Source: Elusimicrobiaceae bacterium (GTDB taxonomy: Bacteria; Elusimicrobiota; Elusimicrobia; Elusimicrobiales; Elusimicrobiaceae). From it: a stretch of 64,000 bases of DNA. The stretch lies in contig JAFZUQ010000008.1 of NCBI GenBank assembly GCA_017618215.1, positions 62,001-126,000 on the forward strand. Direction: 5' to 3'. Each line of letters opens with the position of its first letter. Position 1 is the stretch's first letter. The notes beneath the pieces are model-generated. The model ran no database searches and was not told the DNA's origin. It saw nothing but the letters and a program-made list of their open reading frames with translations. Of the stretch, positions 48,559-58,056 are shown piece after piece. The position numbers and the translations under genes are program-made.

Positions 48559-49961
48559 AAATACATTTTGTAGGTGTCGGCGGAATTGGAATGAGTGCTT
48601 TGGCACAACTCCATGCTATGGGCGGTGATGAAGTAAGTGGTTCAGACCGTTTAATAAATAAAGGTTTTACAGATTTACCTATTTGGCAAACTTTAAAAAA
48701 GCTAGGTGTAAAATTATACCCACAAGATGGCAGCGGCATAACGGAAGATACTGATGCCGTCGTCTTAACTTCAGCCATAGAGCCGGATAATATTGAAATT
48801 CAAATTGCAAAAAAATATAGTATTCCTTTGATTCATCGCTCCGAACTTTTAGCAAAACATGTTAAGGAAAATAAAACTATTGCCATTTCCGGTACTTCAG
48901 GGAAAAGTACAACAAGTGCGATGATGTTTGAAGTCTTGAAAGCAGCAGGTAAAGATCCGTCTTTAATTACGGGCGGTGTTTTACTCTCACTTCAAAAAGA
49001 AGGTTATTTCGGTAATGTTTACCGCGGTAAAACTTCCTGGCTTGTTATTGAAGCAGATGAATCTGACGGCACTTTAGTAAACTATCATCCGCAAATTGGG
49101 GTTATGCTTAATTTAGCGCATGACCATAAAGATATTTCAATTTTAAAAGGTTATTTCCAAAAATTCAGTATCAACTGTAAAAAACTTATTGTAAATGCAG
49201 AGGAGGACCACTTAAAGGAACTTTTAGGCCCAGCGCAAACTTTCGGCTTACATAACGGAAACACGCATGCGGAAAACATTAAGCTTGATGGTTTTGGTTC
49301 TAGTTTCACGGTTGACGGTATCGATTTTAAACTCAATTTACCCGGCGAGCACTATATAAAAGATGCCCTTGCTGTTATTGCGGTAGCAAAAGAAATGAAT
49401 ATTGATTTAAGAACAGTTTCCGCAGCACTTGAAAATTTCCAGGGTGTATACCGCCGTTTTAATTCAATTGCAAATATTAACGGTATTGAAATTATTGATG
49501 ATTTTGCCCATAATCCTCATAAGCTCGCTGCCACTTTAAAAGCGGCTCATTTGAGGGGAAAAAGGTTGCAAGTGTTTTTCCAACCTCATGCATTTACTTC
49601 TATACAAATTTTGCTTAAAGAATTTATTGAGTGTTTTAGCGAGAATATTAAACCGGAAGATACCTTATATTTGGGTGAAGTTTATTATCCGGGTGGAACT
49701 ATACCTGAGCATATTTCCGCAAATTTAGTTTACCAGGGTTTAAAACACTTAGGTGTAAGCGCAGTTTATACACCTTGCAGGAATGAAGCGGCCGCCCTGA
49801 TTGCTGCAAAAGCAAAAGAGGGAGATGTTGTTTTAGTACTCGGTGCCAGGGACCCGACATTAACAGATTTTGCAAAACAAATTGCAGAGAAAATTAAAAT
49901 TAAAGATACAAAAATCAGCCCCTGCAAAACTTGTTTGCTAAATACTAAGAAGATTGTTTAG
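48555..49961 (+). CDS. MurC/Mpl-like Mur ligase with a divergent P-loop
   Basis: This 468-residue protein has the three-domain Mur ligase fold. The N-terminal Rossmann motif is HFVGVGGIGMSALAQLHAMG, as in MurC/Mpl. The ATP loop reads AISGTSGKSTTSAMM (about residues 109-124), where MurC and Mpl have GTHGKTTT. The C-terminal loop is IDDFAHNPHKLAATLKA, nearer Mpl (DDFAHHP) than MurC (DDYGHHP). It may be the organism's MurC, adding L-Ala to UDP-MurNAc, or a recycling or otherwise specialised ligase. It sits in the DAP operon, which supports a wall role. Confidence 0.72.
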   Translation: MKIHFVGVGGIGMSALAQLHAMGGDEVSGSDRLINKGFTDLPIWQTLKKLGVKLYPQDGSGITEDTDAVVLTSAIEPDNIEIQIAKKYSIPLIHRSELLAKHVKENKTIAISGTSGKSTTSAMMFEVLKAAGKDPSLITGGVLLSLQKEGYFGNVYRGKTSWLVIEADESDGTLVNYHPQIGVMLNLAHDHKDISILKGYFQKFSINCKKLIVNAEEDHLKELLGPAQTFGLHNGNTHAENIKLDGFGSSFTVDGIDFKLNLPGEHYIKDALAVIAVAKEMNIDLRTVSAALENFQGVYRRFNSIANINGIEIIDDFAHNPHKLAATLKAAHLRGKRLQVFFQPHAFTSIQILLKEFIECFSENIKPEDTLYLGEVYYPGGTIPEHISANLVYQGLKHLGVSAVYTPCRNEAAALIAAKAKEGDVVLVLGARDPTLTDFAKQIAEKIKIKDTKISPCKTCLLNTKKIV

Positions 49962-49968
49962 GAGAATT

Positions 49969-51189
49969 ATGAAAAAATTATTATTTACCGTACTTGCTTT
50001 AATTTTTTGTTTGCCTTTTGCCTTTGCAGAGACAGAGAAACTTGAAGTAGCTATTTTTACAAGCCCGGCTTGTGGACATTGTCAAAAGTTTAAACGTGAA
50101 TATCTAGCAACTTTAAAACAAGATTTTCAGGATAAAGTGAAATTTGCGGAATTTGATGTTTCTAAACCGGAAGACAGTGTAATTTTTCATGATACATTGA
50201 AAGAATACGGTTTTGGGGTTGAAAGCATGGGTGTTCCAGCTATGGTAGTCGGTAAAAGCGTTTTGTTGGGGTACCCCGCGCAAATTAGAACCGAAGGGCC
50301 TTCCGCAATCCTAAGAGCCTTGCGTAATGGGGAAAAAACCTATTATGGCACACAAGCAACTATTGAAGAGTGTAAATTAAGAGAAGAAAAAAAAACAGAA
50401 AATTGCGAAAATAAAACTCAAAACACAGCATTAGAAGCAGCCCAAAGTATGTTTAGCCGTTTGACGTTTTGGGCAATAATTTTAGCAGGTTTAACCGATG
50501 GTATTAACCCTTGCGCTTTTGCGGTAATTGTATTTTTTATCTCCTTTCTCTCAGTTTATAAGTATGATAAAAAAGAAGTTATTTTAGTCGGTTCCGCCTA
50601 TTGCGGGGCAGTATTTATTGCTTATGTTTTAATTGGGCTTGGGCTTTTTAATTTCCTTTATAAAATGTCTTCCTTTTACTACGTGATGTGGGGTTTCAAG
50701 TGGTTGACTATCGGGCTTTGTGCCTTATTTTTGATTTTGAGTTTCCATGATTTTATCGTATATCAAATAACAAAGAAATCTGAAAAAGTTATTTTACAAC
50801 TCGGCAAAAATAATAAAGAAAGGGTGCATAAAATTATTCGCTACTTTTTGCGTGATAAGAATAAAAGTGCCTTCGGTCTATTTTGTGCTGCGGTAGTGGT
50901 CGGATTCTTGGTTTCTCTGATTGAAGCTGTTTGCACCGGTCAAGTTTATTTACCGACAATAGCTGTAATTTTGAAAGAGGCAAACCAAGACTTCCTTCGT
51001 GCGATAATGTATTTGTTTGTTTATAACCTAATGTTTATTATTCCGCTTGTAATAATTTTTGTTTTAAGTTTACTTGGATATGAATCTAAGACTTTCAGTG
51101 ATTTTTTGCGCAAACATTTGGGTTTAACGAAACTTGCACTATGTTTACTCTTTTTAGGTTTGCTTATATTGTTGATAGTAAATATGTAG
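49969..51189 (+). CDS. Thioredoxin-CcdA fusion (DsbD-like thiol transporter)
   Basis: This 406-residue protein has a signal peptide (MKKLLFTVLALIFCLPFAFA), a periplasmic thioredoxin-like domain with SPACGHCQKF (CxxC), and a C-terminal membrane module with the CcdA/DsbD Cys pair: GINPCAFAVIVFFISFLSV and IEAVCTGQVYLPTIA. It probably carries electrons from the cytoplasm to periplasmic thiols. In E. coli DsbD the order is the reverse (periplasmic, membrane, thioredoxin). Start ATG 49969 has AGGAG upstream. It is the last gene of the dap operon, 7 bases after the Mur ligase, before a bidirectional terminator. Confidence 0.82.
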   Translation: MKKLLFTVLALIFCLPFAFAETEKLEVAIFTSPACGHCQKFKREYLATLKQDFQDKVKFAEFDVSKPEDSVIFHDTLKEYGFGVESMGVPAMVVGKSVLLGYPAQIRTEGPSAILRALRNGEKTYYGTQATIEECKLREEKKTENCENKTQNTALEAAQSMFSRLTFWAIILAGLTDGINPCAFAVIVFFISFLSVYKYDKKEVILVGSAYCGAVFIAYVLIGLGLFNFLYKMSSFYYVMWGFKWLTIGLCALFLILSFHDFIVYQITKKSEKVILQLGKNNKERVHKIIRYFLRDKNKSAFGLFCAAVVVGFLVSLIEAVCTGQVYLPTIAVILKEANQDFLRAIMYLFVYNLMFIIPLVIIFVLSLLGYESKTFSDFLRKHLGLTKLALCLLFLGLLILLIVNM

Positions 51190-51204
51190 CAATTTGTAAA
51201 TACA

Positions 51205-51234
51205 AAAAAGCCCTTCCATTTGGAAGGGCTTTTT
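51205..51234. terminator. Bidirectional terminator
   Basis: A 12-bp stem (51205-51216 with 51222-51233) with flanking A and T tracts on both sides serves the Trx-CcdA gene on plus and tRNA-Gly on minus. Confidence 0.9.
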
Positions 51235-51237
51235 AAA

Positions 51238-51311
51238 TGGAGCGGGCGAAGAGAATCGAACTCTCGTCTCAACCTTGGCAAGGTCGCGTTCTACCATTGA
51301 ACCACGCCCGC
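51238..51311 (-). tRNA. tRNA-Gly (anticodon GCC)
   Basis: The 74-nt cloverleaf has acceptor stem GCGGGCG with CGCCCGC, D arm GTTCAATGGTAGAAC, anticodon loop TTGCCAA, T arm GAGTTCGATTCTC, and encoded CCA after discriminator T. Its transcript ends at the terminator just left. Confidence 0.97.
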
Positions 51312-51328
51312 AAAAATCTTACAAGTAT

Positions 51329-51337
51329 ATTATAACA
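51329..51337 (-). promoter_or_regulatory. Extended -10 promoter of tRNA-Gly
   Basis: The minus strand reads TGTTATAAT, about 18 bases before the tRNA 5' end, with no good -35. Confidence 0.55.
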
Positions 51338-51397
51338 AATTTTTCAATAGTTTTCAAAATATTAGCTGTCTGCAATCAAGATAATTACAATAATATT

Positions 51398-52942
51398 TTA
51401 AAAGCCGAAAAGTTTTGAACTTTCTTTTAAAATATCCTGTAAATGCTTTGGGCCTTTAAATGTTTCGGCATAAAGCTTTATTATAGGCTCAGTACCGGAC
51501 ATTCTTGCAAGTACCCAGGAATTTTCAAGATAAATTTTAATACCGTCTGTTGCTCTGATTTTTAAAATCTTCTCCCCGGCAAGTGTTTGCAAATTTTTAA
51601 AATTATCTGCTGAAAATTTAGCAAATTTAGCTTTGCTTTCATCAGTTACGGTGTTATCAATACGGGTATAACACGGTTCGCCGTAAATTAAAGTTAGTTG
51701 CTTGTAGAGCCCGGCAACATCTTGTGCGGTTGCACTTGTGATTTCAAGTAATAAGCATACGGCGAACATACCGTCTTTTTCTGTTGTCCAATTCGCGACA
51801 CTCATTCCTGCACTTTCTTCGCCTGATAAGATATATCTACCTTCGCTTAAACCTTTAACAAAATATTTAAAACCTACGTTAACTTCATCAATGGTTATTT
51901 TGTTTGCAGCGGCAATTTTATCTAAAAGCATTGTTGTGCCAAGCGTACGGCCTATTTGTTTCCCGATAAGATCTTTTTGTTTTTTGATTAGGTAATCTGC
52001 CATAACACAAAGGGCGTGGTTTGGAACTATTAAGCCACCTTTTTGCGTAGCTGAACCGAAGCGATCCCCATCTGGATCACAAGCACCTGCAAATTGATAA
52101 TCACCTTGCACTAATTTAAGTAAAGGTGCCATCGGGTATGGGGAAGATGGATCCATACGTGTTTTACCATCATGATCAAGTGGAATGAAATTAAAAGTCG
52201 GGTTAATATCGTGGCTGACGATATCTAAATTATCAAGTTTATATTCCTTTTTAATTGCTTGCCAAAAAGGTAAAGTTGTTCCGCCTAGGGGGTGAATTGC
52301 GGTTTTTATTTTTGCATTTTTTATAATTTTAAAATCAATTTTTTCACCAAGTGCCTTAATATAAGGTGTGATAATGTCTGCATCTTCAAGGAGTCCTTTT
52401 TGTTTTGCTTCTTCCAAAGAGATTTGTTTTATTTCCGATGGATTATTTAAGAAATAGTTGGCATATTTTTCAATGCGGGTTGTAATTTCGCTTCCGGCCG
52501 GGCCGCCGTTTGCGCCATTGTATTTAAGGCCCATATCTTGCGGCGGATTATGTGAAGCTGTTCCGTTTAAACAAGCACAGGCGCGTTTTGATAAAATTTC
52601 AAAAGAAAATACCGGTGTCGGTACTGGGATACTCGGTAAAATGACTTTGAAACCATTCGCAGTTAAAACTTGTGCACAAAGTTGTGCAGTTGCTTTACTC
52701 ATTAAACGGGTATCTCCGCCTACTAAAATTTTACCCGTAATATTATCTTCCTGGTGCATTTTAGCAACAGCTTGAGCAATACTTAAGGCATGTAATTTGC
52801 AAAAGCCATCACCGAGTTGCCCACGATGACCTGAAGTTCCGAATTTAACAGGTTTTGGATTTTTTGCATTATAAAAATCATTTTCTAATTTAACTATATC
52901 TATTGTTTTTGTTGGTAATTTGCCGGCATTTTCATGTATCAT
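51398..52942 (-). CDS. pgm: Phosphoglucomutase (alpha-D-glucose-specific)
   Basis: This 514-residue enzyme interconverts glucose-1-P and glucose-6-P. The catalytic phospho-Ser is in GTASHNPPQDMGLKYNGANG, metal-binding DPDGDR lies in GACDPDGDRFGSA, the sugar-binding loop reads YILSGEESAGMS, and the phosphate-binding loop ARMSGTEPIIKLYAE is C-terminal. It begins FGTSGHRGQLGDGF, like E. coli Pgm. It has AAAGGAG upstream of ATG 52942. It diverges from murB with 37 bases between start codons. Glucose-1-P feeds UDP-glucose and hence Ugd. Confidence 0.94.
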   Translation of the reverse strand: MIHENAGKLPTKTIDIVKLENDFYNAKNPKPVKFGTSGHRGQLGDGFCKLHALSIAQAVAKMHQEDNITGKILVGGDTRLMSKATAQLCAQVLTANGFKVILPSIPVPTPVFSFEILSKRACACLNGTASHNPPQDMGLKYNGANGGPAGSEITTRIEKYANYFLNNPSEIKQISLEEAKQKGLLEDADIITPYIKALGEKIDFKIIKNAKIKTAIHPLGGTTLPFWQAIKKEYKLDNLDIVSHDINPTFNFIPLDHDGKTRMDPSSPYPMAPLLKLVQGDYQFAGACDPDGDRFGSATQKGGLIVPNHALCVMADYLIKKQKDLIGKQIGRTLGTTMLLDKIAAANKITIDEVNVGFKYFVKGLSEGRYILSGEESAGMSVANWTTEKDGMFAVCLLLEITSATAQDVAGLYKQLTLIYGEPCYTRIDNTVTDESKAKFAKFSADNFKNLQTLAGEKILKIRATDGIKIYLENSWVLARMSGTEPIIKLYAETFKGPKHLQDILKESSKLFGF

Positions 52943-52966
52943 AAAACACTCCTTTTCTTTATTTTA

Positions 52967-52972
52967 TATAAT
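52967..52972 (+). promoter_or_regulatory. -10 box for a leaderless murB transcript
   Basis: TATAAT is followed by seven bases and then ATG 52980. No Shine-Dalgarno precedes the start. Confidence 0.55.
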
Positions 52973-52979
52973 ATCTTTA

Positions 52980-53879
52980 ATGAACTCAAATACTTTTTTA
53001 GAAAATTTAAAAGATGTTCCTTTTATTTTTGAGGCGGAACTTTCCCTGTATACCACTTACAGAGTGGGCGGTGTTACAGAGGTTTTGGCTTTGCCGGAAA
53101 CAGAAGAACAAGTTAAACACTTAATAAGTTTTACCAAACAACATAAAGTGCCTTTTAGGGTGCTTGGTCTTGGTTCCAATATTCTGGTTAGCGATTTAGG
53201 TTTGCGCGGAATAACCTGTTGTCTAAGAAATTTTAGAGATATCAAAATTGACGATAATTCCGTAACTGCAACTGCGGGAACTGCACTTGATGAAGTTGTG
53301 CGCGAAACTATTAATGCAGGGCTTGCCGGGCTTGAAAATTTAAGTGGAATCCCTGGTAGTGTGGGCGGTGCAGTTTTTATGAACGCAGGTGCCTTTAAAA
53401 CAGAAACTTTTGATAAATTAAAATCTTTTAAGGTTCTTACAGATAAAGGCGAAATTAAGAAATTTAGAAAAGAAGATGTTAAATATGAATATCGCAAAGT
53501 TTGGGGCATTGAAAATTGTGTAATACTTTCCGCAACTTGGGTTTTGGACAAACAAGATAAAGAAATTTTAAAAGCCCGTAGGGAAGAAATTTTGCAAAGC
53601 CGCACTGCGAAACAGCCTCTTGAGTATCCATCAGCCGGAAGTGTATTTAAAAGGCCTGTGGGGGCTTATGCAAGCAAACTTATTGATGATTGCGGTTTGC
53701 GTGGTTTAAGTGTCGGCGGTGCACAAGTTTCTACTAAACACGCAGGTTTCATAATTAATTATCAAAATGCTACTGCACAAGATATTTATGATCTTATCAA
53801 AAAAGTCCAGAAAATAGTTAAGGAAAAAACAGGCTTCAAACTAGAACCTGAGCAAATTTTTTGGGGCGAATTTAAATAA
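52980..53879 (+). CDS. murB: UDP-N-acetylenolpyruvoylglucosamine reductase
   Basis: MurB reduces UDP-GlcNAc-enolpyruvate to UDP-MurNAc with FAD and NADPH. The 299 residues have LSLYTTYRVGGVTEVLALPE, RVLGLGSNILVSDLGLRG, GLENLSGIPGSVGGAVFMNA, and the type II signature PSAGSVFKRP with the catalytic Ser and Glu266-type C-terminal EPEQIFWGEF. ATG 52980 is chosen because a TATAAT lies 7 bases upstream; the longer ORF would run into pgm. It is convergent with the Nudix gene. Confidence 0.95.
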   Translation: MNSNTFLENLKDVPFIFEAELSLYTTYRVGGVTEVLALPETEEQVKHLISFTKQHKVPFRVLGLGSNILVSDLGLRGITCCLRNFRDIKIDDNSVTATAGTALDEVVRETINAGLAGLENLSGIPGSVGGAVFMNAGAFKTETFDKLKSFKVLTDKGEIKKFRKEDVKYEYRKVWGIENCVILSATWVLDKQDKEILKARREEILQSRTAKQPLEYPSAGSVFKRPVGAYASKLIDDCGLRGLSVGGAQVSTKHAGFIINYQNATAQDIYDLIKKVQKIVKEKTGFKLEPEQIFWGEFK

Positions 53880-53883
53880 AGAG

Positions 53884-54432
53884 CTATCTTGTTTCTAAAA
53901 AGACTTTATAATATAAAATGGCAATTATGGTTTTACTATCCGTGATTTTACCGGATTTAACCATTTTTACGGCACGGTTTAAGGAAAGCCATTTTACGTT
54001 TACAAATTCATCTTCATCGAGGTGCATTTTGCCAGGTTTGAGGCCGGAGGCATAAAAAATATGTAAATTCTCATCAGCAAAGGCAGCCGAAGTATTAAAA
54101 GTTAAAAATTTCTTTATATTTTTTGCAGCATAGCCTGTTTCTTCCTTTAATTCGGCTTTCGCGCAGGCAAGAGGCGTTTGGTGCGCTTTTAATTTACCTG
54201 CAGGTATTTCAAGCGTAATTTTCTTGATAGGGTAGCGGTACTGTTCAACAAATAGAATTTTACCGTTTTTTACCGCTAAAACCGCACTTGCTCCAGGATG
54301 TTGCATATATTCACGTTTTGAAAGATTTCCGTTTATTAAGCGAACTGTATCAACCTTAAAATTGACAACTCCCTCGTAGATGGTTTTAGAATTTACCTTT
54401 CTTTCTAATAATTTACTATAATGTTTAGACAC
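53884..54432 (-). CDS. Nudix hydrolase, ADP-ribose pyrophosphatase-like
   Basis: This 182-residue protein has the NudF-type pattern EQYRYPIKKITLEIPAGKLK followed by the Nudix box. The box reads GKLKAHQ, then AKAELKEETGY: the catalytic core EExxG is intact, but Gln replaces the first Glu and Ala replaces the Arg of REUxEE. Likely substrates are ADP-ribose or related sugars, but activity may be altered. It starts with GTG 54432 after a GGGGTG site. It is divergent from dnaE. Confidence 0.85.
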   Translation of the reverse strand: MSKHYSKLLERKVNSKTIYEGVVNFKVDTVRLINGNLSKREYMQHPGASAVLAVKNGKILFVEQYRYPIKKITLEIPAGKLKAHQTPLACAKAELKEETGYAAKNIKKFLTFNTSAAFADENLHIFYASGLKPGKMHLDEDEFVNVKWLSLNRAVKMVKSGKITDSKTIIAILYYKVFLETR

Positions 54433-54486
54433 GGGTACACCCCCAATCGTTTTAATATATTTTAACTTTTTTTGAAGGCTTGATGT

Positions 54487-57400
54487 ATGAGTTCATTTGT
54501 TCACTTACATAATCACACGGAATATTCCTTGCTTGACGGCATGCTTCGCGTTACAAAAAATGGTAAAGGACCGTCTGATTTTCTCAAAAGCATAGATAAA
54601 ACCAAGATGCCTGCCATGGCAATAACCGACCACGGCAACATGTACGGTGTACCGGAATTTAGGAAAATTACAGAATCACTCGGTATTAAACCAATAATCG
54701 GTTGTGAATTTTACTATACGAAAGGCAATTATAAAGACCATAGTAAGGAAAACGGTTCCACAAACCATTTAACTATTTTAGCGAAAAATATAGACGGATA
54801 TCATAATTTGATGAAGCTCAATTCTGCCGCATGGACCGAAGGCTTTTACTATCATCCGCGTATTGATTTTGACCTTTTAAAAGAACACAAAAACGGCTTA
54901 ATTGTACTTTCAGGGTGCATGAAAAGTGAAGTTTCCCAACTTGCTTTAACCGAAGGTGTTGAAGCTGCTGCAAAAGCTGCTTTGCGTTACCGAGATATGC
55001 TTGGTGCAGAAAACTATTATCTTGAAATAATGGACCATGGTATTCCCGAAGAAAAAACAATTTTAAAAACTTTACTTGAAGTGTCTAAAAAAACCGGTAT
55101 ACCTTTGGTGGCAACTAATGACTGCCACTATGAAAAACGCGAAGATTGGCAAGTGCATGATGTACATATTTGTATCGCAACAGGCAAAACTTTGGATGAT
55201 CCACATCGTCTTAAAATGACAACCCATGAGCTGTTTTTTAAATCTGCCGAAGAAATGGAGAAATTATTTTCTTATGTTCCGGAGGCTTTAAAAAATACTC
55301 TTGAAATCGCAGAAAAGTGTAATGTGGAATTTGCTAAAGAAGGCTTTATTATGCCGGACTTTCCTATACCGGCAGAATTCAAAGATCACGCTGAATATTT
55401 GCGCCATCTTTGCCATGAAGGCTTAAAAAAGAAATTAAAAACAGACACTTTACCAAAAGAATATGCTGACCGCCTTGAATATGAACTCGGGGTTATAACT
55501 TCCATGGGTTTTGCGGTGTACTTTTTGATTGTGGCGGACTTTATCAGATATGCAAGAAGCCAAGATATTCCAATAGGCCCGGGCCGCGGATCAGGGGCCG
55601 GCTCTGTGGTGGCTTACAGCATGGATATAACACGTGTAGATCCGCTAAAAAACAAATTACTTTTTGAAAGATTTTTAAACCCGGACCGTGTAAGTATGCC
55701 GGATTTGGATATTGATATTTCAGATGCCGGGCGTGAGGAAGTTATCAATTATATGCGCCGCAAATACGGCATAAAAAATGTAGCAAGCATTATCACTTTC
55801 GGTACAATGAAAGCAAAACTTGCTTTAAAGGATACCGCCCGCGTACTTGGTTTTGAACCAACGGAAGCAAACCGCCTTTCAAAACTTATACCGGATGCTT
55901 TAAATGCAACTATTGCAGACTCCATGGCAAACATACCGGAAATTAAGGCCGAAATCGCAAAGAACCCTAAAGTAAAACAACTTTTTAATTATGCCACTAA
56001 AATTGAAGGCTTAAAGCGACATACGGGTGTGCATGCTTCAGGCGTTTTGGTTACTAAAGAAGAAGTTACAAAATATACTCCGCTTGCTAAAGGGGCAAAA
56101 GATATCATAACAACCCAATATGAAGGCAATACCGTTTCAGATATGGGACTTCTTAAAATTGATTTTTTGGGCCTCCGCACCTTAACTGTTATTGATAATG
56201 CGGTTAAACTCGTAAAAAAATTACGCGGAATAGCCCTTGATATTGCAAATATTCCTACTGATGATAAAAAGACTTTTGAACTGCTTGCCAAAGGGGACAC
56301 AACTTGTATATTCCAACTAGAAAGTTCGGGCATGAAAGACCTTGTTAAAAGGTTAAAACCGTCCGCTTTCAGTGATATTTCAGCTTTGGTGGCCCTCTAT
56401 CGCCCGGGCCCAATGCAAAGCGGTATGTTGGACAGTTTCGTCAAAAGGAAACATGGCCTTGAAGCTGTTACGGTAGAACATAAACTTATGGAACCGATTT
56501 TAGCCGAAACTTACGGAACAATGATTTACCAAGAACAAATTATGGAAGTTTCAAAAGCTTTAAGCGGTTTTACACCGGGGCAAGCAGATTCCCTCCGCAA
56601 AGCAATGGGTAAAAAGAAAATTGATATCATGGAAGGTTACCGCACCAAATTTATTGAAGGTGCTAAAGTTCATAATTGCCCGGAAAAGACTTCCACTAAA
56701 ATTTTTGACCAAATGGCAAAATTTGCCGAGTACGGTTTTAATAAATCACACTCTGTAGCGTATGCCTTGGTGGCCTATCAAACGGCTTATTTAAAAGCCA
56801 ACTATCCAATAGAATTTATGTGTGCCGCCTTGACAAACGAAATCGGCCACAATGCTATCGGCGCAACAGATAAGGAAAATAAAATTGCCACGTATCTTGA
56901 AGAAGCGCGCAAAATGGGTTTTGAAATTTTACCGCCTGATGTTCAGAAATCTTTTAGCGATTTTAATGTGGAAATTTTGCCAAATGGTAAAGAGGCCATT
57001 CGCTATGGGTTAAACGCTATTAAAAATGTCGGCACAGAAGCAACTATTGCCATAGTAAAAGCTCGTGAAGAAAAAGGATTATTTAAAGATTTATTTGATT
57101 TTTGTAGTAAAATAGATTTAACACAGTTAAACAAAAAAACAATAGAATCTTTGGTCATGGCTGGGGCTTTTGACTCTCTAACACCTAATATCAGGCCCGA
57201 AATTAACCGCCCGAATTTGCTTGCAAATATCGAATCAACAATAAAACAGGTGGATGACATCAATGAAGCAAAAAAAGAAGCAACTATGAGCTTGTTTGGT
57301 GATGAAATGGCAACATTTACCACCAAAAAGCAGGCGGAAATTAAAGCAGAGAAATGGAGCAATACCCAAATGCTTAATAATGAAAGAGAAGTGCTTGGGG

Positions 57401-57990
57401 TATATTTTTCCGGTCATCCACTTGCAAGATATCAAAGGCATTTAAGTAAGATTTTAAAAGACAGTATAACGAAAATCAACGAACATCCTGCCACGGGCAC
57501 TGTTGCGGTTGCAGGTATTGTTACGCGCCTTAAAAAACGCCAAACACGCGATAAAAAGAATTGGGCACAACTTACTATTGAAGATGAAAAATATTCTTTG
57601 ACTGCCAATATTTTCAGCAAAGTATGGGACCAAATTTCCGATACCGTTGCCGTAAACCAAGCGCTAATAGTACGTGGGGAAATTAAAGGGGATGCAATGT
57701 CTACAAGTGCGGAAATTACCGTTTCCGGAGTAGAGCCGGCTTTTGCTTTAATTTCCCGCAAAGCAAAAAAATTATGTATACATTTGCCAAAAGATATTAA
57801 AAATACGCAACTTATGAAAGTTAAAGAATTACTTGGCAAAACAAAAGGCCTTTGCGAAGTTTATTTTGATATCTGCGAAGGCGATAAAAAACATTTAATT
57901 CAAACCCCATATAAAATTACATTAGATGGTGCTTTAGTGCATTATTTGGAAGAAAACTTCGGCCTACTTTCCTGGGACATTAAGTGTTAA
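54487..57990 (+). CDS. dnaE: DNA polymerase III alpha subunit
   Basis: This 1167-residue replicative polymerase starts with the PHP domain (HLHNHTEYSLLDGMLR, AITDHGNMYG), whose metal residues look intact. The catalytic Asp pair is in MPDLDIDISDAGREEVI. Other landmarks are GPGRGSGAGSVVAYSMDITR, GVHASGVLV, YRPGPMQSGMLDSF, MIYQEQIMEV, FNKSHSVAYALVAYQTAY, and an OB fold near residue 1010 (VAVAGIVTRLKKRQTRDKK). It is DnaE-type, not PolC. Ribosome binding site GAAGG precedes the ATG. Confidence 0.98.
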   Translation: MSSFVHLHNHTEYSLLDGMLRVTKNGKGPSDFLKSIDKTKMPAMAITDHGNMYGVPEFRKITESLGIKPIIGCEFYYTKGNYKDHSKENGSTNHLTILAKNIDGYHNLMKLNSAAWTEGFYYHPRIDFDLLKEHKNGLIVLSGCMKSEVSQLALTEGVEAAAKAALRYRDMLGAENYYLEIMDHGIPEEKTILKTLLEVSKKTGIPLVATNDCHYEKREDWQVHDVHICIATGKTLDDPHRLKMTTHELFFKSAEEMEKLFSYVPEALKNTLEIAEKCNVEFAKEGFIMPDFPIPAEFKDHAEYLRHLCHEGLKKKLKTDTLPKEYADRLEYELGVITSMGFAVYFLIVADFIRYARSQDIPIGPGRGSGAGSVVAYSMDITRVDPLKNKLLFERFLNPDRVSMPDLDIDISDAGREEVINYMRRKYGIKNVASIITFGTMKAKLALKDTARVLGFEPTEANRLSKLIPDALNATIADSMANIPEIKAEIAKNPKVKQLFNYATKIEGLKRHTGVHASGVLVTKEEVTKYTPLAKGAKDIITTQYEGNTVSDMGLLKIDFLGLRTLTVIDNAVKLVKKLRGIALDIANIPTDDKKTFELLAKGDTTCIFQLESSGMKDLVKRLKPSAFSDISALVALYRPGPMQSGMLDSFVKRKHGLEAVTVEHKLMEPILAETYGTMIYQEQIMEVSKALSGFTPGQADSLRKAMGKKKIDIMEGYRTKFIEGAKVHNCPEKTSTKIFDQMAKFAEYGFNKSHSVAYALVAYQTAYLKANYPIEFMCAALTNEIGHNAIGATDKENKIATYLEEARKMGFEILPPDVQKSFSDFNVEILPNGKEAIRYGLNAIKNVGTEATIAIVKAREEKGLFKDLFDFCSKIDLTQLNKKTIESLVMAGAFDSLTPNIRPEINRPNLLANIESTIKQVDDINEAKKEATMSLFGDEMATFTTKKQAEIKAEKWSNTQMLNNEREVLGVYFSGHPLARYQRHLSKILKDSITKINEHPATGTVAVAGIVTRLKKRQTRDKKNWAQLTIEDEKYSLTANIFSKVWDQISDTVAVNQALIVRGEIKGDAMSTSAEITVSGVEPAFALISRKAKKLCIHLPKDIKNTQLMKVKELLGKTKGLCEVYFDICEGDKKHLIQTPYKITLDGALVHYLEENFGLLSWDIKC

Positions 57991-58011
57991 AATAATTTAG
58001 GCAAATAAAAA

Positions 58012-58042
58012 CCCCTGTGTTAATTAAAACACAGGGGCTTTG
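58012..58042. terminator. Bidirectional terminator between dnaE and nifJ
   Basis: A 10-bp perfect stem (58012-58021 with 58028-58037), loop TTAATT-like, with an A tract before and T-rich bases after. Confidence 0.85.
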
Positions 58043-58056
58043 TCTTCTAAAAAGAA

